Shown here: piece after piece, positions 9,276 to 17,218 of the stretch
Layout: each line of letters opens with the position of its first letter
Position numbering within the stretch: position 1 is the stretch's first letter
The notes under the pieces: generated by a model
Databases searched by the model: none
The model's input: the letters and a program-made list of their open reading frames with translations, nothing else
What the model was told of the DNA's origin: nothing
Position numbers and translations under genes: made by a program
Assembly (NCBI GenBank): GCA_902799965.1
Contig: CADCCO010000011.1
Span: 1-38,290, forward strand
Origin: an uncultured Spirochaetaceae bacterium
Lineage (GTDB): Bacteria > Spirochaetota > Spirochaetia > Treponematales > Treponemataceae
Length of the DNA stretch: 38,290 nucleotides
Direction: 5' to 3'

Positions 9276-11523
9276 CAACCGAAGCCTCCGACGACCCCTT
9301 GCCGCCTAGCGCCTTGTTTCTCTCAATGGCGTCTTTTATTTCCTGCGCGTTCTCTTTTTCAACGCGCTTAACCTCGTCGCTCTTTTTCAGAGCGCGGCCA
9401 TATATGTTCTTTCCCACTTGAACGGCTTGCAAAAAATAATCGCCGTCGTCAAACTGCGCCAAAACGCCCTGCTCGGCGCCAGTCATTTGCCCCAGCAAAT
9501 TCAATTCCTGGCTTTCAGTTCCGGGTTCGCCAACCCAATAAAAGCCCGCGCGCTTTCCCTTTTCAACTTGAACTTCGGAGTCGCCCAGCATAATCAGCTC
9601 CGGCTCGCCGTCCAAAAGCTTTATCGAAACGGAAACTTTTTTTCCTTCGCTCATGACATAGAATTCTGTCAAGTCGGAAACGCCATTGCCTTCTTCTTGC
9701 GGAAAAACAGTGTAGCGCGCGTCCCACTCGCCGTCGTAGTCGGAATCCCAAGTGGAGCGGCGGCCTCCCCTTGACCAATACTCTTCCACAAAATCAGGAA
9801 TAGTGTCGTTGTTTCTGTCGATTTGAATCGCCTGCAAATAAATTTTCGGCCGCGAAACAGGCGTTCCCCAAATGTTTTGCGTGGCCGCGTCGGAATCCTC
9901 GCGGCTCACTTCGACCGAGCCGTCGTTGTCGGCGTAAATCTCGGTAATCTCAAAAATGCCGTCGCCGTCGCGGTCAACGTTGCGCGTCAACGGCTTGGAA
10001 AACTGGGCGCGCGCGTACAACACTCCGTCAACCAAATAATCGGCGGCGTACGGGCGGCCGTCCAGCATCGAAAAGCGAATCAAGGCGCCGTCGCGCTCTT
10101 TTGAAGGCTTTTCCATGCTGCTTATCGAAACAATCAAGCGGTCAACGTCAAAGAGCGTCGTTCCGCTCCAAAGGCTGGTTTCGTCAACAATGAAAAAGTC
10201 GTCCTTAAAGCCCGCCGCCGCCAAAAATTCGTCCGCCTTTACCGTGAATATTTCCGCGTCCACAGTCTCGTCGGCCAAATTGAAAATCGTGACGCCTTCT
10301 TCGCCGGGAACTTCCTGAAAGACGATGCGGACAGGGCTTGGATAAGTGCCGTAATAAACGTCGATTTTCTTGTCCTCAAAATGCGCGAATTTCGGCGCGC
10401 CAAAATCAAGCTCGGCCTCCCAGTCATAGCCGCCGTCGTTGTCCGCGTCGTAAAGAATTTTCGCGGGGCGGCCACGCTTGTACTCGACATCCAAATTTTT
10501 TTCAAGCGTGCGATTCGTGTCGACAAACAAAGTTCCAGAATAAGAATTCAAGTAGTCAAAGAATTTCTTCTTTACGCCGTCGTCCTTTAGAACCGAAGCG
10601 AAGCGTTCCATCTCGAACAAGTCAACGCCCTTTTCCATAAAGTCCAAGAAATAATCAAAGGCTTCCTCTTCGCTTAGAACGCCTTCTTCCAACGCCGCCG
10701 CCGCAAAGGCCGGGCTTTTAAAGCCGCGCGCGGCAAAGGCTTTTAGCAAGCGCGTCTTTCGCTCGCCTTCCGCAAAAATCGCCGCGTACAATTCCAGCTC
10801 AGGGTTTTGCTTGTTGTATTCGGGAACGCGCGAAATAAAATAGTCGGCGGTTTTTCGCGCCAAAGACGAAGGCGGCATATAGTCAAATGTTCCGGAAGCG
10901 TAATTCTTTTGGTACATTATTTTGTATTCGTACGCGAAAAACAAATTTGGAAAGCGCTCGTCGGCGGGATAAATGCGGCGGCACACGTCAACCTTTTCGC
11001 GCGCTTTTTCAACATTGTCCGCGCCGCCCAAAGCGTAATAAGACTTTATGCGCACGTACTCCGCGTCGGCGGAATAAATCATCGGCCGTTCGTCCAAAAC
11101 TTCAAGAGCGGCCTTGGGCTTTCCTGTGGAACAAAGCAAGTCGGCGTAAAAAATGCGGGCGCCGCTTTTGTTGTAGTCGACCCATTCCGCGCCTGCCAAA
11201 GAATTTTGCAAAACCGGCAAAACCTTTTTCCGCGTCGCTCCAAGCTTGTATTGGCTTAGCGCCATCAAGTACCACAAGTCGGCCACGCTGGCATCGTAAT
11301 TGTTTCCGGCGGTTGAAGCGGCGAGCGCTTTTTGCCAGTCGTCTTGCACGGCGTAATTTTTGGCCAGGCGCAAATATCGCAGCGCGGTCTGCCTGTTGGC
11401 CATCTGCGCGCTGGCTTCGGATTTTTTTTCCGCTGAATTTTGAGCGTAGGCGTTTTGAAAAAGCGAAAGGCTCGCGGCAAAAAACAAATTCAAAAAAACA
11501 ATTTTCTTAAAAAAAATTCTCAT
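9262..11523 (-). CDS. Exported TPR protein with DxDxDG calcium-type motifs
   Basis: About 753 residues with a signal peptide (hydrophobic IVFLNLFFAASLSLF, cleavage after NAYA). Residues about 45-115 contain TPR-like helices (LAKNYAVQDDWQKAL, then LWYLMALSQYKLG). The C-terminal half has Asp-rich loops: DADNDGGYDWE near 361, DRDGDGIFEITE near 518, DRNNDTIPDF near 572 and DSDYDGEWDARY near 598. These resemble thrombospondin-3 or EF-hand-like calcium loops. The start is uncertain: ATG at 11523, or TTG at 11529 overlapping the tilS stop in TTGA and better spaced from a GGAG. It sits in an operon with tilS upstream and the exported protease downstream, so it may be that protease's partner in the periplasm. 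No specific function is recognised. Confidence 0.7.
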   Translation of the reverse strand: MRIFFKKIVFLNLFFAASLSLFQNAYAQNSAEKKSEASAQMANRQTALRYLRLAKNYAVQDDWQKALAASTAGNNYDASVADLWYLMALSQYKLGATRKKVLPVLQNSLAGAEWVDYNKSGARIFYADLLCSTGKPKAALEVLDERPMIYSADAEYVRIKSYYALGGADNVEKAREKVDVCRRIYPADERFPNLFFAYEYKIMYQKNYASGTFDYMPPSSLARKTADYFISRVPEYNKQNPELELYAAIFAEGERKTRLLKAFAARGFKSPAFAAAALEEGVLSEEEAFDYFLDFMEKGVDLFEMERFASVLKDDGVKKKFFDYLNSYSGTLFVDTNRTLEKNLDVEYKRGRPAKILYDADNDGGYDWEAELDFGAPKFAHFEDKKIDVYYGTYPSPVRIVFQEVPGEEGVTIFNLADETVDAEIFTVKADEFLAAAGFKDDFFIVDETSLWSGTTLFDVDRLIVSISSMEKPSKERDGALIRFSMLDGRPYAADYLVDGVLYARAQFSKPLTRNVDRDGDGIFEITEIYADNDGSVEVSREDSDAATQNIWGTPVSRPKIYLQAIQIDRNNDTIPDFVEEYWSRGGRRSTWDSDYDGEWDARYTVFPQEEGNGVSDLTEFYVMSEGKKVSVSIKLLDGEPELIMLGDSEVQVEKGKRAGFYWVGEPGTESQELNLLGQMTGAEQGVLAQFDDGDYFLQAVQVGKNIYGRALKKSDEVKRVEKENAQEIKDAIERNKALGGKGSSEASVDGKK

Positions 11524-11525
11524 AT

Positions 11526-12728
11526 TCAAAAAGCATCTCCGGGCGCGCGGGAAGGCGCGTCGCCAACGGCCAAAGACCTAAGGACAAACGGCTCCCCTAA
11601 AAATTCGCTTCCATATATTATATCAAAAAAACCTGATTCAGTCGCCTCTTTTTGCGATTTTTTTATAAAAACTTTGTCTTTTTTTGAATGGGCCTCAAAG
11701 CCCGCCGCGCTTATGTTTTTAAAGTCCTTCTCGGGCCAAGCGCAAATTTCCCGGACAAAAGAATAAGGAACGCGCGTTTCCTGTCCAAAAGAATCCAGCG
11801 CCCGGTAAAGAAGCCGTTGCCGCAATGCAACCGGCATTGACAAAAAAAGCGAGCGCGAAAACTCCGCGCCCAAAGCGGCGGGCGCTTCTTGGGCTTGCGA
11901 AGAATTTTCATTTGGCGCTTCTTGGGCTTGCAACTTTTCGCCAAGAAAGTCTTCCAGCGCCTCGTCCTCAAGCGCGGCCTTTTCCGCCCCGGCCAAAAGA
12001 GCCTTTTTCCAGCCGTTAAAATTTTCATCTAAAAAAGGAACAAGCGAATTCCTGATTTTGTTACGCAAGTAAGAATTGTCGCAGTTGGTCGCGTCGGTAC
12101 GCCATTCTATTTTTTTTGAGCGCAAGTACTCTTCTATTTGCGCGCGACTTGTCTGCAAAAGCGGCCGCAAGTAGATTCCCCTGCGCGCGGCGATTCCAGA
12201 GGCGGCCCCGCTAGCCGAGCCTTGCAAAAAGCGCATCAAAAGGCTTTCCAAAAAATCATTTTGGTTGTGCGCCAGCAAAATGAATTCGGCGCCGCTTTCC
12301 TTGGCCGCCTCCTCAAATTTTTGGTAGCGCAAAAAGCGCGCCGCGTCTTCCAAGCCCTTGGAGCGTTCGAGGGCGACGCGGTCCGCCTCTCCCCGCTCCA
12401 ATTTTTTCACTATGCAGTCAACGCCAAGCGAGGCGCAAAGATTTTTGACAAAAGCCGCGTCGCCCGCGCTTTCTTCTTCCGGCCTAATCGAATGGTCCAC
12501 CGTAATCGCGACGATTTTTGGAAAGGCCGCGCCGCCACCGCTTTTAGGCTTGCGTTCGTTCGCCGCGCCTCGTTCGTTCGCGTCACGCAGGGCCGTCAAG
12601 GCGAGCAAAAGGCTGACCGAGTCCGCCCCGCCAGAAACCGCCGCGCCCAAAACTTTAGGCCGCGCGCCGTCCAGCAATTTTTTTAGAGAACGCTCAAAAT
12701 TTTCTTCAAAAGGATTAAGGCGGCGCAT
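11526..12728 (-). CDS. tilS: tRNA(Ile)-lysidine synthase
   Basis: TilS converts C34 of tRNA-Ile(CAU) to lysidine using ATP and lysine, so that it reads AUA. The N-type ATP-pyrophosphatase PP-loop is SGGADS at residues 32-37. The family motifs HNQNDFLESLLMRFLQGS and GIYLRPLL follow, and the C-terminal end resembles a shortened TilS_C domain. The total of 400 residues is within the family range. Between the catalytic and C-terminal parts is an Ala/Gln/Glu linker containing an 11-codon near-repeat (QAQEAP twice). The ATG at 12728 directly follows the rplY terminator, and its Shine-Dalgarno lies in that hairpin. The TPR gene follows without a gap. Confidence 0.93.
   Translation of the reverse strand: MRRLNPFEENFERSLKKLLDGARPKVLGAAVSGGADSVSLLLALTALRDANERGAANERKPKSGGGAAFPKIVAITVDHSIRPEEESAGDAAFVKNLCASLGVDCIVKKLERGEADRVALERSKGLEDAARFLRYQKFEEAAKESGAEFILLAHNQNDFLESLLMRFLQGSASGAASGIAARRGIYLRPLLQTSRAQIEEYLRSKKIEWRTDATNCDNSYLRNKIRNSLVPFLDENFNGWKKALLAGAEKAALEDEALEDFLGEKLQAQEAPNENSSQAQEAPAALGAEFSRSLFLSMPVALRQRLLYRALDSFGQETRVPYSFVREICAWPEKDFKNISAAGFEAHSKKDKVFIKKSQKEATESGFFDIIYGSEFLGEPFVLRSLAVGDAPSRAPGDAF
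11881..11931 (-). repeat. In-frame 33-bp-spaced direct repeat in tilS
   Basis: An 18-bp sequence occurs at 11881-11898 and again at 11914-11931, exactly 33 bp (11 codons) apart. It encodes a repeated QAQEAP segment in the TilS interdomain linker, and changes in copy number would keep the frame. Confidence 0.75.
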
Positions 12729-12733
12729 AAAGA

Positions 12734-12759
12734 AAAAGCCTCCGCGCTGAACGGAGGCC
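12734..12759 (-). terminator. rplY terminator overlapping the tilS ribosome binding site
   Basis: On the minus strand GCCTCCG (12752-12758), a 7-nt loop and CGGAGGC (12738-12744) form a perfect 7-bp stem followed by TTTTTCTTT and then the tilS ATG. The 3' arm contains GGAGG, the only good Shine-Dalgarno for tilS, 10 nt from its start. The element may therefore both terminate rplY transcripts and gate tilS translation. Confidence 0.7.
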
Positions 12760-12809
12760 CTGCCTGACGGTTAACAAGAAAGCCGCGCTTTCGCTCGGCC
12801 TTCTAAAAA

Positions 12810-13358
12810 TTATCTTGCCGGCTTGACGCTCGCCAACGCCAATTCCGCGTTGGTGATGACTGTCACGCCGTCCCCCAAATTGAGATTCTTCACAAGGAAT
12901 TTCTCGCCGATGTTCACGCCGGAAATGTCAGCGTCGATGCGGGCGGGCATTTTCTTAGCCACAGCCTTAACCTGAACGTCGGGAGCTTGCTTGAGCAAAA
13001 AGCCGCCCTTAAGAACGCCCGCGGGAGTTCCCGTCAAGTGAACGGGCATTCTCATTGTAATCTGCTGGTCGGCGGCCGGCTCAAAGAAATCCGCGTGCAA
13101 AACTTTGTCGTTGCGAATGTTGTACTCCGTGTCCTTGATGAACACGTCGTGAGCGGTGCCGTCCACAGTCACGTTTATCAATGTTGAAGGCGTGACGTTG
13201 CGCCAAATCTTGTTGAATTCAACTTCGTCAATGTCGAGCATTGTCGATTTGCCTTCATGATTGTACAAGACGGCAGGAATGCGGCCTTGCGCGCGCATTC
13301 TTCTTGCGGCGGCGCGGCCAGTTGTGGAACGAGTCTTAGCGTTGATGACCAAATCCAT
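12810..13358 (-). CDS. rplY: 50S ribosomal protein L25/Ctc (bL25)
   Basis: bL25 of the CTC/TL5 type binds 5S rRNA. The first 90 residues carry the L25 fold (AQGRIPAVLYNHEGKS near residue 25-40). The rest is the TL5-type beta domain ending in FLVKNLNLGDGVTV. The start was set at the ATG at 13356-13358, giving MDLVINAKTRSTTGRAAARR and 182 residues, with GGGG about 8 nt upstream. A longer open frame runs back through the tRNA-Gln gene and is not real. The order spoVG, tRNA-Gln, rplY matches what I recall for other spirochaetes. The usual neighbour pth is absent, and tilS comes next. Confidence 0.93.
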   Translation of the reverse strand: MDLVINAKTRSTTGRAAARRMRAQGRIPAVLYNHEGKSTMLDIDEVEFNKIWRNVTPSTLINVTVDGTAHDVFIKDTEYNIRNDKVLHADFFEPAADQQITMRMPVHLTGTPAGVLKGGFLLKQAPDVQVKAVAKKMPARIDADISGVNIGEKFLVKNLNLGDGVTVITNAELALASVKPAR

Positions 13359-13390
13359 TTTATAACCCCTATAAACCTTTATAAAAAATC

Positions 13391-13462
13391 TGGGACGACA
13401 GGATTCGAACCTGTGGAATGACGGCACCAAAAACCGTTGGCTTACCGCTTGCCGACGTCCCA
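13391..13462 (-). tRNA. tRNA-Gln (anticodon TTG)
   Basis: A 72-nt cloverleaf without encoded CCA. The acceptor is TGGGACG/CGTCCCA, the anticodon arm ACGGT-TTTTGGT-GCCGT gives anticodon TTG, and the T arm ACAGG-TTCGAAT-CCTGT is normal. It lies 32 nt upstream of the rplY start and is probably processed out of the same transcript. Confidence 0.95.
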
Positions 13463-13512
13463 AAGTATATAAAAACCGCAAGCGGACAAACCGCAGCGGA
13501 TTTTATCAAATT

Positions 13513-13809
13513 TTATTCGACCGAAGGATCGCTTCCAGCGGGAGCGGCTTCAACGCCCTTTCCGCTGTTGTAGTCGTCCAAAATCCTCTTTTGCAGCTCG
13601 GAACGGAATTCCGGGCTGATCGGATGGGCGATGTCCTTGTATTCGCCGGTCGCGGTCTTTTTGCTCGGCATTGCGATAAAAAGACCTTCCTTGCCTTCAA
13701 TAATCTTTACATTGTGAACAACAAAGCAGTTGTCAAATGTAATCGTCACATAAGCGCGAAGCTTTCCTTCGCCCGTCACTTTTCGGATGCGCAGTTCCGT
13801 AATTTGCAT
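13513..13809 (-). CDS. spoVG: SpoVG-family nucleic-acid-binding regulator
   Basis: A 98-residue protein with the full SpoVG core: [11 protein letters not shown], then [27 protein letters not shown] and [11 protein letters not shown]. SpoVG binds RNA and DNA in Firmicutes and Borrelia and acts as a global post-transcriptional or transcriptional regulator. The ATG is preceded by AAGGAGAGG. It starts 21 nt after the ispE stop and leads into tRNA-Gln and rplY, so the ispE promoter probably drives it. The acidic Glu/Asp C-terminal tail is normal for the family. Confidence 0.96.
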   Translation of the reverse strand: MQITELRIRKVTGEGKLRAYVTITFDNCFVVHNVKIIEGKEGLFIAMPSKKTATGEYKDIAHPISPEFRSELQKRILDDYNSGKGVEAAPAGSDPSVE

Positions 13810-13830
13810 GGCCTCTCCTTGCCTTACGTT

Positions 13831-14688
13831 TTACAATAAAGCGGCGTCCCACTTGCCGGCCAGAAAGCTCATCGCGTCTTGCGCCTTTTGGGCGGAATCA
13901 AAAACGCCAAAAACCGTCGAGCCGGAGCCTGACATATCGCTGAACAAGGCCCCGCTTTCTTTTATGTCGCGGAGCGCTTGCCTAACTTTTGGATATTTGT
14001 CCGCTATCACGAAAGTGAAATCATTCACAAAAGTCCAATCCTCCGGCGAACTTCTGTAAACGCCCTCAAGCTCTTCCAGCGACAAACACCCAGATTCCGT
14101 TTTTCCCAGCCTTTCGTCAATCGCGGCGTATGCCTCCGCGGTCGAAGAATGAACGCCTGGAAAAATCAGAACGTAATGCAAATCACTTCTGGGGACTATT
14201 GGCTTAACCATTTCCCCTCTTCCCCAAACCAGGGCGGCGCCGTTTGGCCTTCCGTCAAGGCTAAGAAAGAAAAACACATCGCTTCCAACAAGCGCGGCTA
14301 TTTTGTTGGCCGCCCCCTTGGGAAAAGCAACGCCAAGTTTTTGCAATGCCGTCAAGAGCGCCGCGGCGTCGGAAGAGCCTCCTCCAAGGCCGCCGCCCAA
14401 GGGAACGCGCTTTTTTAGCTGAACGCTGACCCCCGGCAAATCCGCGCCCAAAACGCTTAAAGCGGCGTCGTACGCGGAATTGACAGTGTTCTTTTGCGGA
14501 ACTTCCGCCTCGTCGCAAAAAACGCGGCACAAGTTTTTTTCCGCCAAAGGCATGACGAGCAAGTCGTCATGCAAGCCCACTGTCGCAAAAACGCTTTCTA
14601 TGCCATGAAATCCGTCTTCTCTTTTTGGGAGAACGCGCAAGCCCAAATTGATTTTGGCCGGCGCCTGGACGCAAATTTCACCCGACAT
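13831..14688 (-). CDS. ispE: 4-diphosphocytidyl-2-C-methyl-D-erythritol kinase
   Basis: IspE is the ATP-dependent GHMP kinase of the MEP isoprenoid pathway. The 285 residues contain APAKINLGLRVLPKREDG at the N-terminus, the Gly-rich phosphate loop PLGGGLGGGSSDAAALL near residue 90-107, and the C-terminal SDMSGSGSTVFGVF. The usual GYH motif is GFH here, a mild change. It heads the ispE-spoVG run. The ATG is only 10 nt from a consensus -10 box and has no Shine-Dalgarno, so the message may be leaderless. Confidence 0.95.
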   Translation of the reverse strand: MSGEICVQAPAKINLGLRVLPKREDGFHGIESVFATVGLHDDLLVMPLAEKNLCRVFCDEAEVPQKNTVNSAYDAALSVLGADLPGVSVQLKKRVPLGGGLGGGSSDAAALLTALQKLGVAFPKGAANKIAALVGSDVFFFLSLDGRPNGAALVWGRGEMVKPIVPRSDLHYVLIFPGVHSSTAEAYAAIDERLGKTESGCLSLEELEGVYRSSPEDWTFVNDFTFVIADKYPKVRQALRDIKESGALFSDMSGSGSTVFGVFDSAQKAQDAMSFLAGKWDAALL

Positions 14689-14698
14689 AGTTTAAACA

Positions 14699-14726
14699 AT
14701 TATACAAATTCCGCAAGTTTTGTCAA
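14699..14726 (-). promoter_or_regulatory. ispE promoter giving an almost leaderless mRNA
   Basis: On the minus strand TTGACA (14721-14726), a 16-bp spacer, then TATAAT (14699-14704), both consensus. Only 10 nt separate the -10 box from the ispE ATG at 14688, so transcription would begin within a few bases of the start codon. Confidence 0.75.
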
Positions 14727-14773
14727 TAGCCGCGCGTTTTTTCTTTCGCAAAACCTCAATTTTTTGGGCGCGC

Positions 14774-14802
14774 TTGACAAAAATAACGCAAAGTTATATA
14801 GT
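14774..14802 (+). promoter_or_regulatory. Promoter of the small acidic protein gene
   Basis: TTGACA (14774-14779), a 17-bp spacer, then TATAGT (14797-14802). Transcription should start near 14809. GAGG at 14812-14815 lies 5 nt before the ATG. It diverges from the ispE promoter. Confidence 0.75.
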
Positions 14803-14820
14803 CTTTGCATCGAGGTTTAT

Positions 14821-15030
14821 ATGTCCGCTGATCCCGATTTTTCAGAAAAAGAAAGCGTCGAGTTCTTGTACACCGACGAAGTGAGCGAAGACTTGGCGCA
14901 AGACGACGCTCTTGACTTTGAGTGGGACGAAAGCGTTCCCAGCTTTTCGGCCTACGACGACGAAATTCTTAACGAGGATTTTGTGGACAACGAATTCGCC
15001 GACGGCGAAGACGGCGTTCTAAAATTCTAA
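14821..15030 (+). CDS. Small, highly acidic hypothetical protein
   Basis: A 69-residue protein with roughly one third Asp and Glu and almost no Lys or Arg. It has no signal peptide and no domain that I recognise. The start at 14821 is supported by a near-consensus promoter and a GAGG site; a longer upstream frame crosses the divergent promoter region and is rejected. Acidic segments such as DEVSEDLAQDDALDFEWDES suggest a disordered binding protein or nucleic-acid mimic, but this is only inference. It converges with rsfS across a short inverted repeat (15023-15029 with 15040-15046, AATTCTA/TAGAATT). Confidence 0.7.
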   Translation: MSADPDFSEKESVEFLYTDEVSEDLAQDDALDFEWDESVPSFSAYDDEILNEDFVDNEFADGEDGVLKF

Positions 15031-15038
15031 CCTACCGG

Positions 15039-15392
15039 CTAGAATTCCAACTTTCTTCCCGCGTGCCAAAGCTTTTCCAAGTCGTAAAATTCCCTGGCTT
15101 CCTTTGACATCAAGTGGACGACGATGTTTCCCAAGTCGATTAGGTTCCAATCGTCGCCGTCGCTTTTTTTGTTGTTGGTCTTGTGAATCTCAAGCCCCAA
15201 TCCTTTGAGCGAATCCTTTATTTGCTTTTGAATTCCCTGCGACTGCGCGGCGCTGGCCACGGTCGCAATCACAAAATAGTCGGTCCAGCTGTTCAATTCC
15301 GAAATGTCGATGACGGCAACGTCGCTTCCCTTTCCGTCTTGAACCAAGCGCGCCAATTCAAGCGCCTTTTCTTCAGCAGTCTTATTTTCCAT
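15039..15392 (-). CDS. rsfS: Ribosomal silencing factor RsfS
   Basis: RsfS binds L14 on the 50S subunit and blocks subunit joining when nutrients are scarce. The 117 residues contain the family core: DVAVIDISELNSWTDYFVIA, later SDGDDWNLIDLGNIVVHLM and the terminal AREFYDLEKLW. The ATG at 15392 has AGGAG 9 nt upstream. It is the last gene of the rplU-to-rsfS run, starting 6 nt after the LCP gene stop. Confidence 0.96.
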   Translation of the reverse strand: MENKTAEEKALELARLVQDGKGSDVAVIDISELNSWTDYFVIATVASAAQSQGIQKQIKDSLKGLGLEIHKTNNKKSDGDDWNLIDLGNIVVHLMSKEAREFYDLEKLWHAGRKLEF

Positions 15393-15398
15393 TTTCCG

Positions 15399-16616
15399 TT
15401 ACTCCTCTTTAGATTCGCCGCTTTGTCCGTGAACGTAGCGGCCGTCAAAGTCGCGGCCCAGAATAAGGATAAAGTCAAAGTTTGGCGTTTCAACGTTCTC
15501 CCATTCAGGGGCGACCTTGGCCTCAGTGATTTTCGAGCACTTGATGAAGTCGCCCAGCGATTTGGCCGCGTCCGGGTTTCCAATCAAGTCAACAATTTCT
15601 GTCTGCGCGTAGTCGTTGGACGGCGCGTTCGACACGTTAAGAACTTCAAAGCCGGCGCCTTGCAAAAGAATTTGCGTGTTGCGGGCCAGGCCTTGCACTT
15701 TCGTTCCGTTTTGAATTTCAATTACATAGGCGCGGTCGTTGGAAGTGTCCGAGGCCGCGATAATCGAAGACACGGCGCGGCGCACGACTTCCTTTATGAA
15801 GTCGCCGTTCCTGAACGGATAGAGCAAAAGCTTTCCGTCGACGTTTTGGTTCAATCCGGTGACCTCAAGCTGGGTGACGCGCTCGTAGTCGATTCTGGCG
15901 ATGATTTCCAAAAGCTCGCCAAAATCCTTTTGGTTCAAGTCGCTTTTAAAGCGGCATGAAAAGTCCTTGAAGTTGTCGCGGCGAAAAACCAGCGAGCGGT
16001 TTTTGCGAAGGGCGGCCAAGAGCGCCACCATCATGCTTTGCCTGCGCTCGCGGGCGGCGTCCGCGTCCTCGTCCTTGAGCGCGTAAGTCATGTAAGTGTG
16101 GACCTTGTCGCCAAAAAGACGGACGGCGCCGCTGGGCAAAAGCCAAATTTCTCCGTTGGGGCCGCGGGCGTCAACTTGCTGGGGAATAAAGACTTCAAGG
16201 CCGCCAAGCAAGTCGGCCAGGCGCTCAAAGTCTTCAAGCTGAATCTCTATCGTGTAGGCCAAGTCCATGTCAATCAGCTTTTCGACTTCACGCTTGTAGG
16301 CGGCCACGCCCTTTTCTTCAAAAACCGCGTCGATTCTGTCAACGCGGCCAAGCGAGCTGTAAATGCCGCCGGTGTTTTCTGGAATAGTCACAAGGGCGCC
16401 CTTGCCGGACTCGGCGTAAGCCAAAAAAACGTCGCTCAAGACAAGCTTTCCGTTGTCCTCAAGCAAGATGAGGCTTTTAATGATGGGGTCCGTCTTTAGC
16501 TTTCCGCGCACCGAGTCCGCGCGCAAGTACACGTAAAACGAAACGGCCAAAGAAAGCAAAATCGCCGCTATCAAAACGAGAAAAACGATTCCTTTGTGCT
16601 GCCTTTTCAAGCGCAT
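15399..16616 (-). CDS. LytR-CpsA-Psr (LCP) family protein with LytR_C domain
   Basis: A 405-residue membrane protein. Residues about 10-31 form a transmembrane segment (IVFLVLIAAILLSLAVSFYV). The extracytoplasmic LCP domain (about 60-240) contains SDVFLAYAESGKGALVTIP, the helix ending in LLGGLEVFIPQ, and the Arg-rich DADAARERRQSMM. A C-terminal LytR_C domain (about 300-390) has VIEIQNGTKVQGLA. LCP enzymes transfer polyprenyl-linked glycopolymers to cell-wall acceptors. Treponemes lack teichoic acids, so the substrate here is unclear. GGAGAG precedes the ATG. It lies between yqeK and rsfS, an arrangement typical of the locus. Confidence 0.85.
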   Translation of the reverse strand: MRLKRQHKGIVFLVLIAAILLSLAVSFYVYLRADSVRGKLKTDPIIKSLILLEDNGKLVLSDVFLAYAESGKGALVTIPENTGGIYSSLGRVDRIDAVFEEKGVAAYKREVEKLIDMDLAYTIEIQLEDFERLADLLGGLEVFIPQQVDARGPNGEIWLLPSGAVRLFGDKVHTYMTYALKDEDADAARERRQSMMVALLAALRKNRSLVFRRDNFKDFSCRFKSDLNQKDFGELLEIIARIDYERVTQLEVTGLNQNVDGKLLLYPFRNGDFIKEVVRRAVSSIIAASDTSNDRAYVIEIQNGTKVQGLARNTQILLQGAGFEVLNVSNAPSNDYAQTEIVDLIGNPDAAKSLGDFIKCSKITEAKVAPEWENVETPNFDFILILGRDFDGRYVHGQSGESKEE

Positions 16617-16633
16617 AAAATTCTCTCCTGCCG

Positions 16634-17218
16634 CTAAACAAGGCTGTCGTAAAAAGCCTGCGTTTCGGCGGCGACTTTCTTTCCCTTGCCCTTAAGGTAT
16701 TCCATGCTCTCGCCGACGACCGCGGCGGTCATGCCGTTTATAGTCATCGCCATAAGGCGCGCGGTGTATTCTTCGGTCACTTGCTCGCGGCCGGGCTCTA
16801 TCTTGTCGGCCACGTAAAGCAGCTTGGCCAAGTCTCCCATTCCCGCCTTGCCAAAAGTGTGGTTGGCCACGGCCTCCAAAATTTCCGGGTCGTCAACGCC
16901 CCACTCTTCCTTTAGCAAAACGGCCGCCGCGCGCCCATGCAAGAGCGCGGGCCGGTCCTTTTCTATCTTTAGGATTTGATTTCCGTCGCGCGACGCGGTC
17001 TCAAGCAATTTTTTTTCGTCCATGCTTTTGCACATGTCGTGCGCGATTCCGGCAAAAAAACCGATTTGCGGATTAAGGCCAAAGCGCTCGCAAAGGCTGG
17101 CGCAAGTCTGGGCCACGCGCACGCTGTGCTTGTAGCGTTCCTCGCTGACAGAAGCCATCACAAGCTGCCGAACGCGCTCGGTAAGATCCGCAAGTTCAAT
17201 TCTATTGTTTGCATCCAT
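16634..17218 (-). CDS. yqeK: HD-domain Ap4A hydrolase YqeK (symmetrical bis(5'-nucleosyl)-tetraphosphatase)
   Basis: 194 residues of the YqeK family, which hydrolyses diadenosine tetraphosphate to two ADP. The HD metal ligands are visible in YKHSVRVAQTCASL, IAHDMCKSM, LLHGRAAAVLL and VANHTFGKAGM, followed by LLYVADKIEPGR. It overlaps the end of nadD by 17 nt. The pairing nadD-yqeK-(LCP)-rsfS is common. YqeK members sit beside nadD so often that a link to NAD or stress alarmone control is likely. Confidence 0.93.
   Translation of the reverse strand: MDANNRIELADLTERVRQLVMASVSEERYKHSVRVAQTCASLCERFGLNPQIGFFAGIAHDMCKSMDEKKLLETASRDGNQILKIEKDRPALLHGRAAAVLLKEEWGVDDPEILEAVANHTFGKAGMGDLAKLLYVADKIEPGREQVTEEYTARLMAMTINGMTAAVVGESMEYLKGKGKKVAAETQAFYDSLV

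Noticed and set aside
13359..13481. N-terminal extension of rplY by 41 codons
   Set aside because: It reads through the tRNA-Gln gene and lacks a ribosome site; the ATG at 13358 gives the normal L25 N-terminus.
14494..14820. Upstream part of a 178-codon frame ending in the small acidic protein
   Set aside because: It runs antisense through ispE and across two divergent promoters; the composition changes sharply at the ATG at 14821.
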